Positions 25,798 to 34,044 of a stretch of DNA of 64,000 nucleotides are shown piece after piece (within the stretch, counting starts at the first letter, position 1; the number at the start of each line of letters is the position of its first letter). The notes below the pieces were generated by a model, which did not search any database, was not told the origin of the DNA, and saw nothing but the letters and a program-made list of their open reading frames with translations. Location of the stretch: NCBI GenBank assembly GCA_030425195.1, contig JAUIAV010000008.1:62001-126000 (forward strand). The letters run 5' to 3'. Made by a program: the position numbers and the translations under genes. This DNA comes from Gammaproteobacteria bacterium. Its GTDB lineage: Bacteria > Pseudomonadota > Gammaproteobacteria > Pseudomonadales > Azotimanducaceae.

Positions 25798-28134
25798 ATG
25801 CAGGAGACAAGCGGCGCTTCAGGTCTGGCAACCGCAGGGATGGCAGGGGCCGACGGCGCGGAAATCGAAGCCCTCAGACAGGAACTGACCAAGTGGCAGG
25901 AGCGGGTGCCGAAGCTGGCGGCCGCTCTGCGTGAGCGCACGGGCGAGGTCGAAGTGCTCAGAAAAGAGCTCGCCCAGCAGACCGCAGCAGGCCGCGCCAT
26001 GGCAGCGGCCACCCCTTCAGACAAGAGTTCGGGTATCGAAGCGCGGGATGCGCTCATCGCGGAGCTCGAAGCCAAGGTCAAGGCGCTCGGCGGGAAATAC
26101 CAGGATGCGGAAGGACAGCTTCACGCGCGGGATCTGGAAATCGGTCAGCTCCGCCAGGAAGCCGCGGATTGGCGTGAGAAGTGGCAGGCGGTCACCGCTT
26201 CCCTGGATGCTCAGGCGGACGCCGCAGACCAGAAGGACCGGGAGCTCTCCCGGCTCAAGCAGGAAGTGGACGAGCTGCTCGCTCGGCATGAGGCGGGGCA
26301 GGCGAGGATCAAGGCACAGGATCTGGAGCTCACCTCGCTCCGCGAGCGGGCCCAGTCGCTCGAGAACCGCAACGAGAATCTGTTTGAAACCACCGAGCTC
26401 GCCAACCGGCAGATCGAGAGCCTCGGTGAGAATCTGGATCATCTGCGCCGTGAGCTCTCCGCCAGCAAGGAGGCGCTTGCGACCCACGAGAAAGCGGCCG
26501 GCGGGGCGCTCAAGGACATCGAAGATCTGAAAGGCCAGGTGGCCAGCCGCGACCAGGACATCGCCTTCCTGCACAGGCATGTGGAGGAGAAACAGGCGGA
26601 CATCGACCGGCTCAACGAGCGGGTGGGTGCGCTGGAACCACTGGAGGCGGCGAATGCCGAGGCCGGTGACGAGAACGCCCGGCTCACCCGTCAGATCGAG
26701 GATCTGAACGGCGAGATCGGCAGTCTCACGGAGCGGCTGGTGGAGCTCGATTCGGCAAAGCGGGCGCTCGAGACTTCCGAGGACAGAATCCGTGAAGTCC
26801 AGGAGGCGCTGGCCGCGAGCGAGGCGGACGTGGCGGCGCGCGAGGAACAGATCGCGGCACGTGATGCGGACATCGACGCGCACAGGGAAGAGGTGCGTCA
26901 TCTGGAAACCTGCGTATCCAATGCTGAGGAGGCAACCATCCGGTTCGAGGTGGAGCGTCGTCAGATCTCCGAACAGCTCGACGAGCTGAAGAAACGCAAT
27001 CAGCACCTCGAGGCGCAGCTCTCCGAGCGTTCAGACCTGGTGGTCGGGCTCGAGGAGGAGAAGAGCGCCATTTCCAGCCGAACCGCATCACTGGAAGCGG
27101 AAAACAAACGCCTGTCCGAGGCGCTGGAGAAGTCTCAGCAGGCGGCGGCCGGCAATGCGGATCACATCGCCCAGGTAGACGCCCGCATGGAGCGGCAGAA
27201 GCAGCACCTGGACAGCCTGGAATCGGAACTGGCCGAAGTGCAGGAAGCGCTTGCCGATGCCAGAAAAACGCACCAGCGGGAGCTGGGCGAAAAGGACGCG
27301 CAGATCACGGCACTCCGGGAGCGAGTGGACGACGAAAGCGTCACGGAGCTCAAGCTGGCGCTCTCGGAGCTGGAAACGGCGCTGGAAGACGCCCGCAAGG
27401 GCCGGGAAGCTGCACAAGCAGCTGCGGAGGACGCCCGTTCGAGCGCGGAAAAGGCTTCTGATACCACTCGTTCGCTGGAAGCCAGATGTGCGGAAGAAGT
27501 CTCGGCGCGGAAAGTCCAGAGCGAGCGGGTGGCCGAGCTGGAAAGGCAGCTCAACAAGCAGTCACAGGCAACGGCGGCAGCGGAAGATGCCGCCGCCCGG
27601 GCACGTTCGGAGCTCGAATCCGCGAAAGCCGAGGTGAGCCTGGTGCCGGACGAGGTCTCCTCGGAGAACGCGGCCCTGCAGGCCGAGGTAGTCAAGCTGG
27701 AAGGCATGGTCCGCGAACGGACGGAGCAGCTGAACAAGCTCCGCTGGCAGCAGGATATGATCGAAAAGCAGAGCGGGACAGAAGGTTCCGCCAACAAGAT
27801 GCTCGTGGTGCTCAACCAGCAGCTGCAGAGCACCCGGGAGGACAATCAGCGCCTGAAGGATCGGATCCGGGAGCTGGAAGCCGCGACCGCCGGAGGTCCC
27901 GTCACCGCACAGCCCGGTACGGACGGGCAGGATTCTCCGGACGATCTCTCCAGAATCAAGGGGATCGGCCCCAAGCTGGTCAAGCAGTTGAAAAAGCTGG
28001 GTGTGACCCGGTTCGATCAGATTGCCATGCTGTCGAATGCCGATCTCGATGATGAGGCCCACCCCCTGCACGGGATGAAAGGCCGCATTCTCAAGGACAA
28101 CTGGATCCAGCAGGCGGCGACGCTCGGCGGCTGA
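25798..28134 (+). CDS. large coiled-coil protein with C-terminal helix-hairpin-helix domain
   Basis: A 778-residue protein, nearly all long alpha-helical coiled coil with heptad-like Glu, Lys, Leu and Ala content (about residues 20-700), similar in composition to SMC or myosin rods but without an ATPase. The last 60 residues form a compact domain, DDLSRIKGIGPKLVKQLKKLG then a GRILKDNWIQQA end. It resembles the helix-hairpin-helix tails found on some NuoE and ribosomal L21-like proteins. There is no signal peptide or membrane helix. The start at 25798 is preferred over 25753 because the latter lies in a hairpin; neither has a strong ribosome site. It may be a DNA-linked structural protein; function unknown. 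Confidence 0.8.
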   Translation: MQETSGASGLATAGMAGADGAEIEALRQELTKWQERVPKLAAALRERTGEVEVLRKELAQQTAAGRAMAAATPSDKSSGIEARDALIAELEAKVKALGGKYQDAEGQLHARDLEIGQLRQEAADWREKWQAVTASLDAQADAADQKDRELSRLKQEVDELLARHEAGQARIKAQDLELTSLRERAQSLENRNENLFETTELANRQIESLGENLDHLRRELSASKEALATHEKAAGGALKDIEDLKGQVASRDQDIAFLHRHVEEKQADIDRLNERVGALEPLEAANAEAGDENARLTRQIEDLNGEIGSLTERLVELDSAKRALETSEDRIREVQEALAASEADVAAREEQIAARDADIDAHREEVRHLETCVSNAEEATIRFEVERRQISEQLDELKKRNQHLEAQLSERSDLVVGLEEEKSAISSRTASLEAENKRLSEALEKSQQAAAGNADHIAQVDARMERQKQHLDSLESELAEVQEALADARKTHQRELGEKDAQITALRERVDDESVTELKLALSELETALEDARKGREAAQAAAEDARSSAEKASDTTRSLEARCAEEVSARKVQSERVAELERQLNKQSQATAAAEDAAARARSELESAKAEVSLVPDEVSSENAALQAEVVKLEGMVRERTEQLNKLRWQQDMIEKQSGTEGSANKMLVVLNQQLQSTREDNQRLKDRIRELEAATAGGPVTAQPGTDGQDSPDDLSRIKGIGPKLVKQLKKLGVTRFDQIAMLSNADLDDEAHPLHGMKGRILKDNWIQQAATLGG

Positions 28135-28137
28135 GGT

Positions 28138-29805
28138 TCAGGCTTCGGTTTCACCGAGCGCGCGCAGAACCGCGTTCCAGTGCTCGAATAGCACCAGAGA
28201 GCCTGCGCCTGGAAACAGGCGCCAGTTTACCCGCTGACCCTCCAGATACCGCTGCAGATCGTCCAGGCTCGCCAGGTTGTCTTCCGTCCCGTGCCAGGCG
28301 GTGATCGGCATGCGCAGCGGAGGCAGAGAGCCGGGTTCCGTTCGCGCGAAACAGCTGAGATCGCCGGACACGCCCGCCGCGGTAACCGTCAGGCTTTCCA
28401 GAGTGTAGGCGATCATGTGTTCGAATATGGCGGGGTTGGATTCCAGCAGTGCCAGGTCGTGGGGGACCGAACCGTAAACGCTGCGGATGAGCCGGGCGTT
28501 GGTTTCTTCGCTGGCGCGGTTTCTGAGGATGTTGAAGAAGCTGGTCATCACCCAGGGCTGAGAGATCATCTTCGTGTAGAGCGGCATCAGATGCTTGAAG
28601 CGCCCACGCATGGGTGCAGGCTGGCGTGCGGCCACCAGCATCAGGTGAGCAACCCGGTCCGGATGGCGCTCGGCAAGGCGAAGGGCGAACGCACCGCCCG
28701 ACAGAAAACCCAGCACCCGTGGTGCGTCGATGTGCAGATGGTCCAGCAGCGCGACGATGTCGTCGGCCACGGTGTCGAACGTGAAGCCCGCATCCACATC
28801 CGAGAAGCCGAACCCGGGTCGCTCCGGCGCGATCACGTTCAGTCCCAGGCCGCGGGCGAGTTCGTCCGTTTCCGGTGGCAGACGGGAACATCCGAGGGTT
28901 TCGTGCAGATAGAGTACGGGCCTGCCTTTGACGTCGCCGCAGGTCCGGTAGGCGAGCCGGCGTCCGTCCGCCAGAATCATGAAGTGTCTCGGCGTGCCGC
29001 GTCGCCCGGCTTTTCGCCGGTCTTCCGGTGCATCTTCCGTGCTCGACAGAATCACCGACAGCTGAGTCACCACCAGCACCAGATCACTCTGGCGGTTGAT
29101 CCCGCTCTTGTCGAACACGGACTGAAGATGATTCCGGGCCGTGTTGATGCTGATGTCCAGCTCCGCGGCCGCTTCCTTGAGCGTGAGCCCGGAGGCGAGC
29201 CGCATGGTGACGTCCACCTCTGCTGCGGTCAGTCCGAAGCTGGCCTGCACGGCGCTTTCCAGTCGCCGACCGTCATCGTCCTGGGCAACGAACAGGGCAA
29301 CATCCGCATCCGGGGATGCGGCGAGAAGCCCCGGCGGGAACTCGGAGCGACTGATCAGAAAGCCGAAGCGCTGGCGTGACCGGCTGGGGTCCCTGAGGGC
29401 AACCAGCGAGTGTCCCCGGTTGGTGGCCGCCAGATTCTCTTTCGCCTCACTCATGGAACGGTGGCTCTCCGGATCCGTGAAGCGGATGCCGCCGGCCTCG
29501 TCCAGGCCGAGGTAGGCGGTCAGCAGGGGCAGATGCTCGTCGCCACCGCAGAGGCGCCCGGTCCGGTCGAGCAGCAGACAGGCGAAGCCGGGTCGGGCGG
29601 GATCGGCGCCGTCCCGGATCCGCCAGGAGAGAGACTCCGCCCGGGAGAGCTCTGCCACCAGCTCGCCCGGGTCCCAGGACTCCAGATGATCGGAAAGGCT
29701 GTCGAGCTGCGCCAGCAGGTCCGTCCATCGGGTCGGATCGATAGCGTAGGCCGTCAGAGCGTCGAAAAATGCGCTGATGGAGGCTGGGCGTTCGGCAGGC
29801 GGCAT
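28138..29805 (-). CDS. LuxR-type HTH regulator fused to a C-terminal alpha/beta hydrolase
   Basis: A 555-residue three-part protein. Residues 1-185 resemble the N-terminal sensor segment seen in some LuxR-type regulators (FFDALTAYAIDPTRWTDLL). Residues about 191-253 are a LuxR/GerE helix-turn-helix (LTAAEVDVTMRLASGLTLKE, then INTARNHLQSVFDKSG). Residues about 276-555 are an alpha/beta hydrolase with oxyanion segment LHETLGCSR, nucleophile elbow GFLSGG (Ser369), acid Asp in GTEDNL and His in FEHW. DNA-binding and hydrolase domains in one chain suggest a regulator that senses or degrades a small ester. The start could also be GTG at 29841; neither has a clear ribosome site. Confidence 0.85.
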   Translation of the reverse strand: MPPAERPASISAFFDALTAYAIDPTRWTDLLAQLDSLSDHLESWDPGELVAELSRAESLSWRIRDGADPARPGFACLLLDRTGRLCGGDEHLPLLTAYLGLDEAGGIRFTDPESHRSMSEAKENLAATNRGHSLVALRDPSRSRQRFGFLISRSEFPPGLLAASPDADVALFVAQDDDGRRLESAVQASFGLTAAEVDVTMRLASGLTLKEAAAELDISINTARNHLQSVFDKSGINRQSDLVLVVTQLSVILSSTEDAPEDRRKAGRRGTPRHFMILADGRRLAYRTCGDVKGRPVLYLHETLGCSRLPPETDELARGLGLNVIAPERPGFGFSDVDAGFTFDTVADDIVALLDHLHIDAPRVLGFLSGGAFALRLAERHPDRVAHLMLVAARQPAPMRGRFKHLMPLYTKMISQPWVMTSFFNILRNRASEETNARLIRSVYGSVPHDLALLESNPAIFEHMIAYTLESLTVTAAGVSGDLSCFARTEPGSLPPLRMPITAWHGTEDNLASLDDLQRYLEGQRVNWRLFPGAGSLVLFEHWNAVLRALGETEA

Positions 29806-29873
29806 GGGTGGTATGAGAGCAGAAATGGCCGATCGGCGCACCCGAAAGCCTGAAAACGGCAGTCAGGGGCAGT

Positions 29874-29902
29874 TTGAGGCTGCCCGGGAATGTGGCTATA
29901 GT
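29874..29902 (+). promoter_or_regulatory. sigma70-type promoter of the DRR-repeat gene
   Basis: TTGAGG (29874-29879) and TATAGT (29897-29902) are 17 bases apart, with TG two bases before an extended -10 region. The start of transcription should fall near 29909, about 24 bases before the ATG at 29933. It lies between divergent genes and is the best sigma70 match I saw in the window. Confidence 0.7.
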
Positions 29903-29932
29903 CCAGACACCCTCAGGAAGCGCAATTGGTGT

Positions 29933-30151
29933 ATGGACTCGAAAACCCGTTTCGCCACGGCACCTTCCTCTCAGTCCCGATGTTCAGATCGTCGCGCCGA
30001 CAGTGACCGGCGGGCGTATTCGGACCGGCGCAGGTCGGGCGGATTGTTCGACGTCCGTGCCCGGCGTGAGCAGTCCGGCTACGACCGAAGACAGGGCGAC
30101 CGGCGTGAGCGTGGCCGCTCCTGGCTGGGCCGCTGGCTGCGGGAGCGCTGA
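29933..30151 (+). CDS. small arginine-rich DRR-repeat protein
   Basis: A 72-residue basic protein with repeated DRR motifs (DRR at 19-21, 25-27, 31-33, 51-53 and 56-58) and a C-terminal GRSWLGRWLRER that could form an amphipathic helix. It has no signal peptide or recognised domain. Short proteins with spaced DRR or RRSGxDRR repeats occur in many gammaproteobacteria without known function. A well-formed promoter lies just upstream. AGGAAG at 29914-29919 is 13 bases from the ATG, a long spacing. The gene stands alone between the LuxR-hydrolase fusion and a cytochrome gene. Confidence 0.55.
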   Translation: MDSKTRFATAPSSQSRCSDRRADSDRRAYSDRRRSGGLFDVRARREQSGYDRRQGDRRERGRSWLGRWLRER

Positions 30152-30288
30152 ATCCACCGGGTTCGGCTGCCCGGAATACGGGGATTCCCTATGGACTTGG
30201 TCAGGCCCTTCGAGGCAGGATGCGCGCCGGGTGCGCTCCGTGCAGTGTCATCTTCGTGATTCCGGAAAAGACAGGAGATTCAGAGCCC

Positions 30289-30918
30289 ATGAAAACGAAC
30301 ATAGCCCGTATCCTGACCGTCATGGCAGTCCTGCTCGCCGTGCCTGTAGCTTCGTTCGCCGCCGACGTTGCCGCCGGTCAGGCAGCCTACGCGGTCTGTG
30401 CGGCCTGTCATGGCCAGAAAGGCGAGGGCAACGTCGCCATGAACGCGCCCAAGCTCGCCGGGCAGGAAGGCTGGTACATCAAGCGCCAGCTGGCCGCCTA
30501 CCGTGACGGTCTGCGTGGCACGGCGCCGGGGGATACCTTCGGCATGCAGATGCGGCCCATGGCCATGGCAGTCTCCGATCCCACCGCGGAAGCCAACCTC
30601 ATCGCGTTCATCGAAAGCCTGCCGGCCGTGGACTCCGCGCCGACGGTGACGGGCGATGTGGCCGCCGGTCAGGCAGCCTATGCGGTGTGTGCCGCCTGTC
30701 ACGGTGCGAGTGCCGAAGGCAATGAACAGATGGGCGGTCCCCGCCTGGCGGGTCAGGACGACTGGTATCTGGTCCGGCAGATCAACAACTACAACAAGGG
30801 GCTGCGCGGCTATGATCCGAAGGACATCTTCGGCATGCAGATGAAGCCCATGGCGGCAACGCTGACCACCGAGAAGGCGGTCAATGACGTGGTCGCCTAC
30901 ATCAATACGCTGAAGTAA
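30289..30918 (+). CDS. di-haem cytochrome c4
   Basis: A 209-residue periplasmic electron carrier. The signal peptide spans 1-24 (ending SFA). Two cytochrome c domains carry CAACH at 37-41 and 134-138, with likely Met ligands in FGMQMRPMAM and FGMQMKPMAA. Cytochrome c4 usually passes electrons to cbb3-type or other terminal oxidases. The two halves share an identical 17-residue run, DVAAGQAAYAVCAACHG. The start at 30289 is supported by the signal sequence and AGGAG at 30272-30276; the frame from 30220 does not begin with a signal peptide. alr begins 8 bases after the stop and may be co-transcribed. Confidence 0.92.
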   Translation: MKTNIARILTVMAVLLAVPVASFAADVAAGQAAYAVCAACHGQKGEGNVAMNAPKLAGQEGWYIKRQLAAYRDGLRGTAPGDTFGMQMRPMAMAVSDPTAEANLIAFIESLPAVDSAPTVTGDVAAGQAAYAVCAACHGASAEGNEQMGGPRLAGQDDWYLVRQINNYNKGLRGYDPKDIFGMQMKPMAATLTTEKAVNDVVAYINTLK

Positions 30919-30925
30919 GGACTGC

Positions 30926-31984
30926 GTGAACCGGCGTCTCCTGGTCGACCTCGAGGCGCTGGCCGCCAACTATCGGGTCTTTGAGACCGCATCCGGCGGT
31001 CATGCGCGCCTCGGCGGTGTGGTCAAGGCGAATGCCTACGGGGTCGGTGCACCGGCCGCCGTGGAGCGTCTTCAGGCCCTCGGCTGCACGAGCTTCTTCG
31101 TCGCGACGCTCGATGAGGCCCTCTCCCTCAGATCGCTGCTGCTCCCGGGAGCAGAACTGTTCGTCTTCGAGGGCGTCGATCCCTGGAATGCGGCCGAGTA
31201 CGCGGCGACGGGCGTGATTCCCGTGCTCAACGACTTCGAGCAGCTTCCGGTCTGGCGGCCCTACGGTGATCGGCCCGCGGCTGTCCATTTCGATACCGGC
31301 ATGGCCAGGCTGGGTTTTCCGGCGGATACCCAGGCGCAACGATTCGCCGGTCTGAACATCAACCTGGTGATGACGCATCTCGCCTGTGCGGATGTGCCCG
31401 AGCATCCTCAGAATGCCCGTCAGGTGGAGCGGTTCCAGAAGATTGCCGCCGGATTCCCCGGCGTGCGCACGAGCATCGGGAATTCGGCCGGCTGGCTGAA
31501 CGGACCTCCCTGTCAGGGGGATCTGGGCCGGCCGGGCATCGGCCTGTACGGCGGGAATCCGTTCGCTCACCAGCCTTCCCCGGTGGCGGCGGTGGCGTCG
31601 CTGCAGGGCCGGATCCTGCAGATCCGGACGCTTGCCGCCGGCGAACCGGTGGGCTACGGCGGCAGCTGGGTGACGGAACGGGAAACCCGCATCGCAGCGG
31701 TGGGTCTCGGTTATGCGGACGGTCTGCCCAGAGGTCTATCCAGCACCGGTGAGATGGCCATGGTTGCCGGTGGCGAGCGCTGCCGGATCCTGGGCAGGGT
31801 ATCCATGGATACCACGGTGATCGATCTCAGCCCGGCGCCCGAGGCCCGCCTCGGAGACTGGGTGGAAGCCTTCGGTATGCACCTGTGCGTCGATGAGGCT
31901 GCTGAACGGGCCGGCACCCTGGCCTATGAGCTGCTCACGGGTGTGGGTGCGCGGGTTCCCCGGGTCATCGTTTCTCAGGACTGA
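30926..31984 (+). CDS. alr: alanine racemase
   Basis: Interconverts L- and D-alanine in the cytoplasm, supplying D-Ala for peptidoglycan or allowing D-Ala catabolism. The 352 residues match Alr/DadX. The PLP lysine is Lys34 in VVKANAYG, HFDTGMARLGF holds the middle barrel, and AAVGLGYADGLPR carries the catalytic Tyr of the second active-site half. RVSMDTTVID is a C-terminal domain signature. The start is GTG at 30926 with AAGG 5 bases upstream. Its place near lrp, ald and an aminotransferase may point to alanine catabolism (DadX role) rather than wall synthesis only. Confidence 0.93.
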   Translation: MNRRLLVDLEALAANYRVFETASGGHARLGGVVKANAYGVGAPAAVERLQALGCTSFFVATLDEALSLRSLLLPGAELFVFEGVDPWNAAEYAATGVIPVLNDFEQLPVWRPYGDRPAAVHFDTGMARLGFPADTQAQRFAGLNINLVMTHLACADVPEHPQNARQVERFQKIAAGFPGVRTSIGNSAGWLNGPPCQGDLGRPGIGLYGGNPFAHQPSPVAAVASLQGRILQIRTLAAGEPVGYGGSWVTERETRIAAVGLGYADGLPRGLSSTGEMAMVAGGERCRILGRVSMDTTVIDLSPAPEARLGDWVEAFGMHLCVDEAAERAGTLAYELLTGVGARVPRVIVSQD

Positions 31985-32002
31985 ATCCGTCAGGCTGTCG
32001 GC

Positions 32003-32518
32003 TTACTGAGCCAGCGAGCGTACGGCCGCTGCCAGATTGCCGAGCGCGCGCCAGGCCAGTGCGCTGTTCCGGCGGGCGGCCAGGGTGGCCGGCGATTCCG
32101 CGGGCGCCGACTCCGCGACCCGATCGTAGGCTTCCAGCGCTGCGGACGGGTTCGCGCGCATGAGTTCGAAGTTGCCCCGGTTCAGATGAATGGCCCAGTC
32201 GTCAGGCCGCAGGCTCAGAGCCTCATCGATGTCGGTGGCAGCACCCTCCAGATCGCCGATTGCCATTCGAGCCATGGCCCTGTTGTTCAGCGTAGCGGCC
32301 AGGGCCACCCGCTGGGGAAGTTCTGCCGTGCCGTCATAGCGGAGTCCAGCCAGGCGATCGGAACAGATACGTTCCGCATCGGCTGCCTGCGCCCGCACGG
32401 CAATGAAACAGGCATCTTCCACAGCGGGTTCGCTGCCGGTTGCGGCGGTGGCCAGTCCGAGCAGACAGATGGTGATGAGGCATGGCGCTCCGGGGCGCCT
32501 CTGGCGGAGTACGTTCAT
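32003..32518 (-). CDS. exported TPR-repeat protein
   Basis: A 171-residue protein with a signal peptide (about 1-28, ICLLGLATAATGS) and two or three tetratricopeptide repeats: LNNRAMARMAIGDLEGAATDIDEALSL and IHLNRGNFELMRANPSAALEAYDRVAE. Probably periplasmic and involved in protein-protein contact; no more can be said. The frame continues upstream to 33313, but that part is antisense to the SDR gene, and the ATG at 32518 begins a proper signal sequence. It is divergent from the SDR gene and convergent with alr. Confidence 0.7.
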   Translation of the reverse strand: MNVLRQRRPGAPCLITICLLGLATAATGSEPAVEDACFIAVRAQAADAERICSDRLAGLRYDGTAELPQRVALAATLNNRAMARMAIGDLEGAATDIDEALSLRPDDWAIHLNRGNFELMRANPSAALEAYDRVAESAPAESPATLAARRNSALAWRALGNLAAAVRSLAQ

Positions 32519-32550
32519 GGTGCAAGTGTACGCGCCTTCTCCGCCCGCGC

Positions 32551-32556
32551 TATAGT
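32551..32556 (+). promoter_or_regulatory. candidate -10 element of the SDR gene
   Basis: TATAGT preceded by GC and followed by GG lies 40 bases before the SDR start. No convincing -35 is seen at 16-18 bases. The divergent TPR gene starts at 32518. Confidence 0.35.
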
Positions 32557-32596
32557 GGCGCGTTCGGGTGGAAGCAGAAAAGGAAGGGAGATGCAG

Positions 32597-33400
32597 ATGA
32601 TCAATCCAGACGGGGTGCTGAAAGGGCAGGTGGCCGTGGTGACCGGGGCCAGCCGCGGTATCGGCGAGGCCATCGCCCGCCGCTATGCCATGGAGGGGGC
32701 TAAGGTCGTGGTATCGGCCAGGACCGTATCCGAGGGAGACCACTACCTGCCCGGGACCATCACCGAGACCGTGGCCAGAATCAACGAAGCCGGTGGTGAA
32801 GCGCTGGCAGTCAAGGCCGATCTGGCCAGTGCGGAGGACCGGCACAATCTCATCAGGGCGGCCGAAGAGGCTTTCGGCGGCGTGGATATCCTTGTCAACA
32901 ATGCCGCCATCACCTATTTCATTCCCGTGGCGGATTTCCCGGAGAAACGCTTCCGGCTCATGATGGACGTACAGGTATGGGCGCCGTTCGAGCTGTCTCA
33001 GCTCGTTCTGCCCGGTATGCGCGAGCGGGGCCGGGGCTGGATCCTCAACATTTCCTCTCATGCCGCCATCCACCCGGAAAAAACCCTCGGAGGCCGGGGC
33101 GGGACAGTCTACGGCATGTGCAAGGCGGCGCTCGAACGTTTCACCACCGGGCTGGCGCAGGAGCTCTACGACGAGAACATCGGCGTGAACGTGATCTCGC
33201 CCGGACTCGTCGCCACGCCGGGCGTGATGCATCACAAACTGATCAACGACTCCAACAAGGAGCGGGTGACCCCGGTGGAGCATATGGCGGAAGCCTGTCT
33301 GCGTCTGGTGCACGGTGACCCCCGCGCGCTCACCGGCCGGATCGATTACGCGGACGCGGTGATGGAAGAGTTTTCCCTCAGCGCCGCGGACCTCATCTAG
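32597..33400 (+). CDS. short-chain dehydrogenase/reductase
   Basis: A 267-residue classical SDR. The NAD(P) motif TGASRGIG is at 16-23, NNAA at 101-104, the catalytic Ser in NISS (151-154), and YGMCK gives Tyr172 and Lys176. SARTVSEGDHYLPGTI after the second strand has an insert seen in cytoplasmic SDRs that act on acyl or hydroxysteroid-like substrates. The true substrate is unknown. ATG at 32597 is best placed relative to GGGAG at 32586-32590 (6 bases); an ATG two codons upstream at 32591 is also possible. The end overlaps the convergent Lrp-type regulator by 8 bases. Confidence 0.88.
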   Translation: MINPDGVLKGQVAVVTGASRGIGEAIARRYAMEGAKVVVSARTVSEGDHYLPGTITETVARINEAGGEALAVKADLASAEDRHNLIRAAEEAFGGVDILVNNAAITYFIPVADFPEKRFRLMMDVQVWAPFELSQLVLPGMRERGRGWILNISSHAAIHPEKTLGGRGGTVYGMCKAALERFTTGLAQELYDENIGVNVISPGLVATPGVMHHKLINDSNKERVTPVEHMAEACLRLVHGDPRALTGRIDYADAVMEEFSLSAADLI

Positions 33401-33878
33401 CCGGGCCCATCCGCCGGATCGGGACCTCCGTCCGCTTGATGACCGTTCTCAGCGCGAAGGAGGAATGCACCCGGTCCACACCCGGCAGCTGGGTGAGCGT
33501 GTTGGAATGGATGCGCTCGTAGTCGCGTGCATCCTCCACGATCACCCGCAGCAGATAGTCGGACATGCCCGACATCAGGTAGCACTCCATCACCTCGGGC
33601 AGCTCGGCCACGGCGGCTTCGAAGGCGGCCAGATCATCACGCTGCTGGCTCTTGAGCGTGATCTGCACGAACACGTTGTCCGGGTAGCCGGCCATGGACT
33701 GATCCACCAGGCCGACATAGGCCCGCAGCATTCCGCTGTTCTCCAGATTTCTGACCCGCCGCAGACAGGCGGATTCCGACAGTGCCACGCGCCCGGCCAG
33801 CGCCGTGTTAGAAAGCCGGGCATCGAGTTGCAGCTCGTGAAGGATGGCTCGATCGATTCTGTCCAGATCCTGCGACAT
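33393..33878 (-). CDS. Lrp/AsnC-family transcriptional regulator
   Basis: A 161-residue feast/famine regulator. The N-terminal winged helix-turn-helix covers about residues 5-60 (LDRIDRAILHELQLDARLSN, then LAGRVALSESACLRRVRNLE). The C-terminal RAM domain (about 70-150) would bind an amino acid: DYLLRVIVEDARDYERI. Lrp-family proteins often sit divergent from the gene they control, here alanine dehydrogenase, so alanine or a related amino acid is the probable effector. A dyad between the two genes is a candidate operator. Confidence 0.9.
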   Translation of the reverse strand: MSQDLDRIDRAILHELQLDARLSNTALAGRVALSESACLRRVRNLENSGMLRAYVGLVDQSMAGYPDNVFVQITLKSQQRDDLAAFEAAVAELPEVMECYLMSGMSDYLLRVIVEDARDYERIHSNTLTQLPGVDRVHSSFALRTVIKRTEVPIRRMGPAR

Positions 33879-33906
33879 GATTGGCCGTAGTTCGCGGAAA
33901 AGTCCG

Positions 33907-33912
33907 ATTATA
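33907..33912 (-). promoter_or_regulatory. candidate -10 element of the lrp-type gene
   Basis: On the minus strand TATAAT is read from 33912 to 33907, about 28 bases before the regulator's ATG. It is part of the palindrome ATACGCGTAT (33910-33919). The matching -35 is weak, which suits a regulated promoter. Confidence 0.45.
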
Positions 33913-33930
33913 CGCGTATTTACGGCAGAA

Positions 33931-33961
33931 TCTGCGGCTTTTAATGCTGTTCAGCCGCAGA
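33931..33961. promoter_or_regulatory. inverted repeat, candidate Lrp operator between lrp and ald
   Basis: Nine-base arms TCTGCGGCT (33931-33939) and AGCCGCAGA (33953-33961) are perfect complements around a 13-base AT-rich centre. The site lies just upstream of the regulator's -10 and 84 bases before ald. It could bind the regulator or form an RNA hairpin; no T-run follows, so a terminator is unlikely. Confidence 0.5.
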
Positions 33962-34044
33962 AAGCAAGGATCTGTCTGCCCGTCTCCTTTAGGATCTGCG
34001 GTCTCGAATTCATGCCTGTCGTAAACAGGGGAGGCTTTCAGGTG

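Noticed and set aside
32003-33313. 436-residue version of the small TPR protein
   Set aside because: The extra N-terminal part is antisense to the SDR gene; the ATG at 32518 starts a signal peptide.
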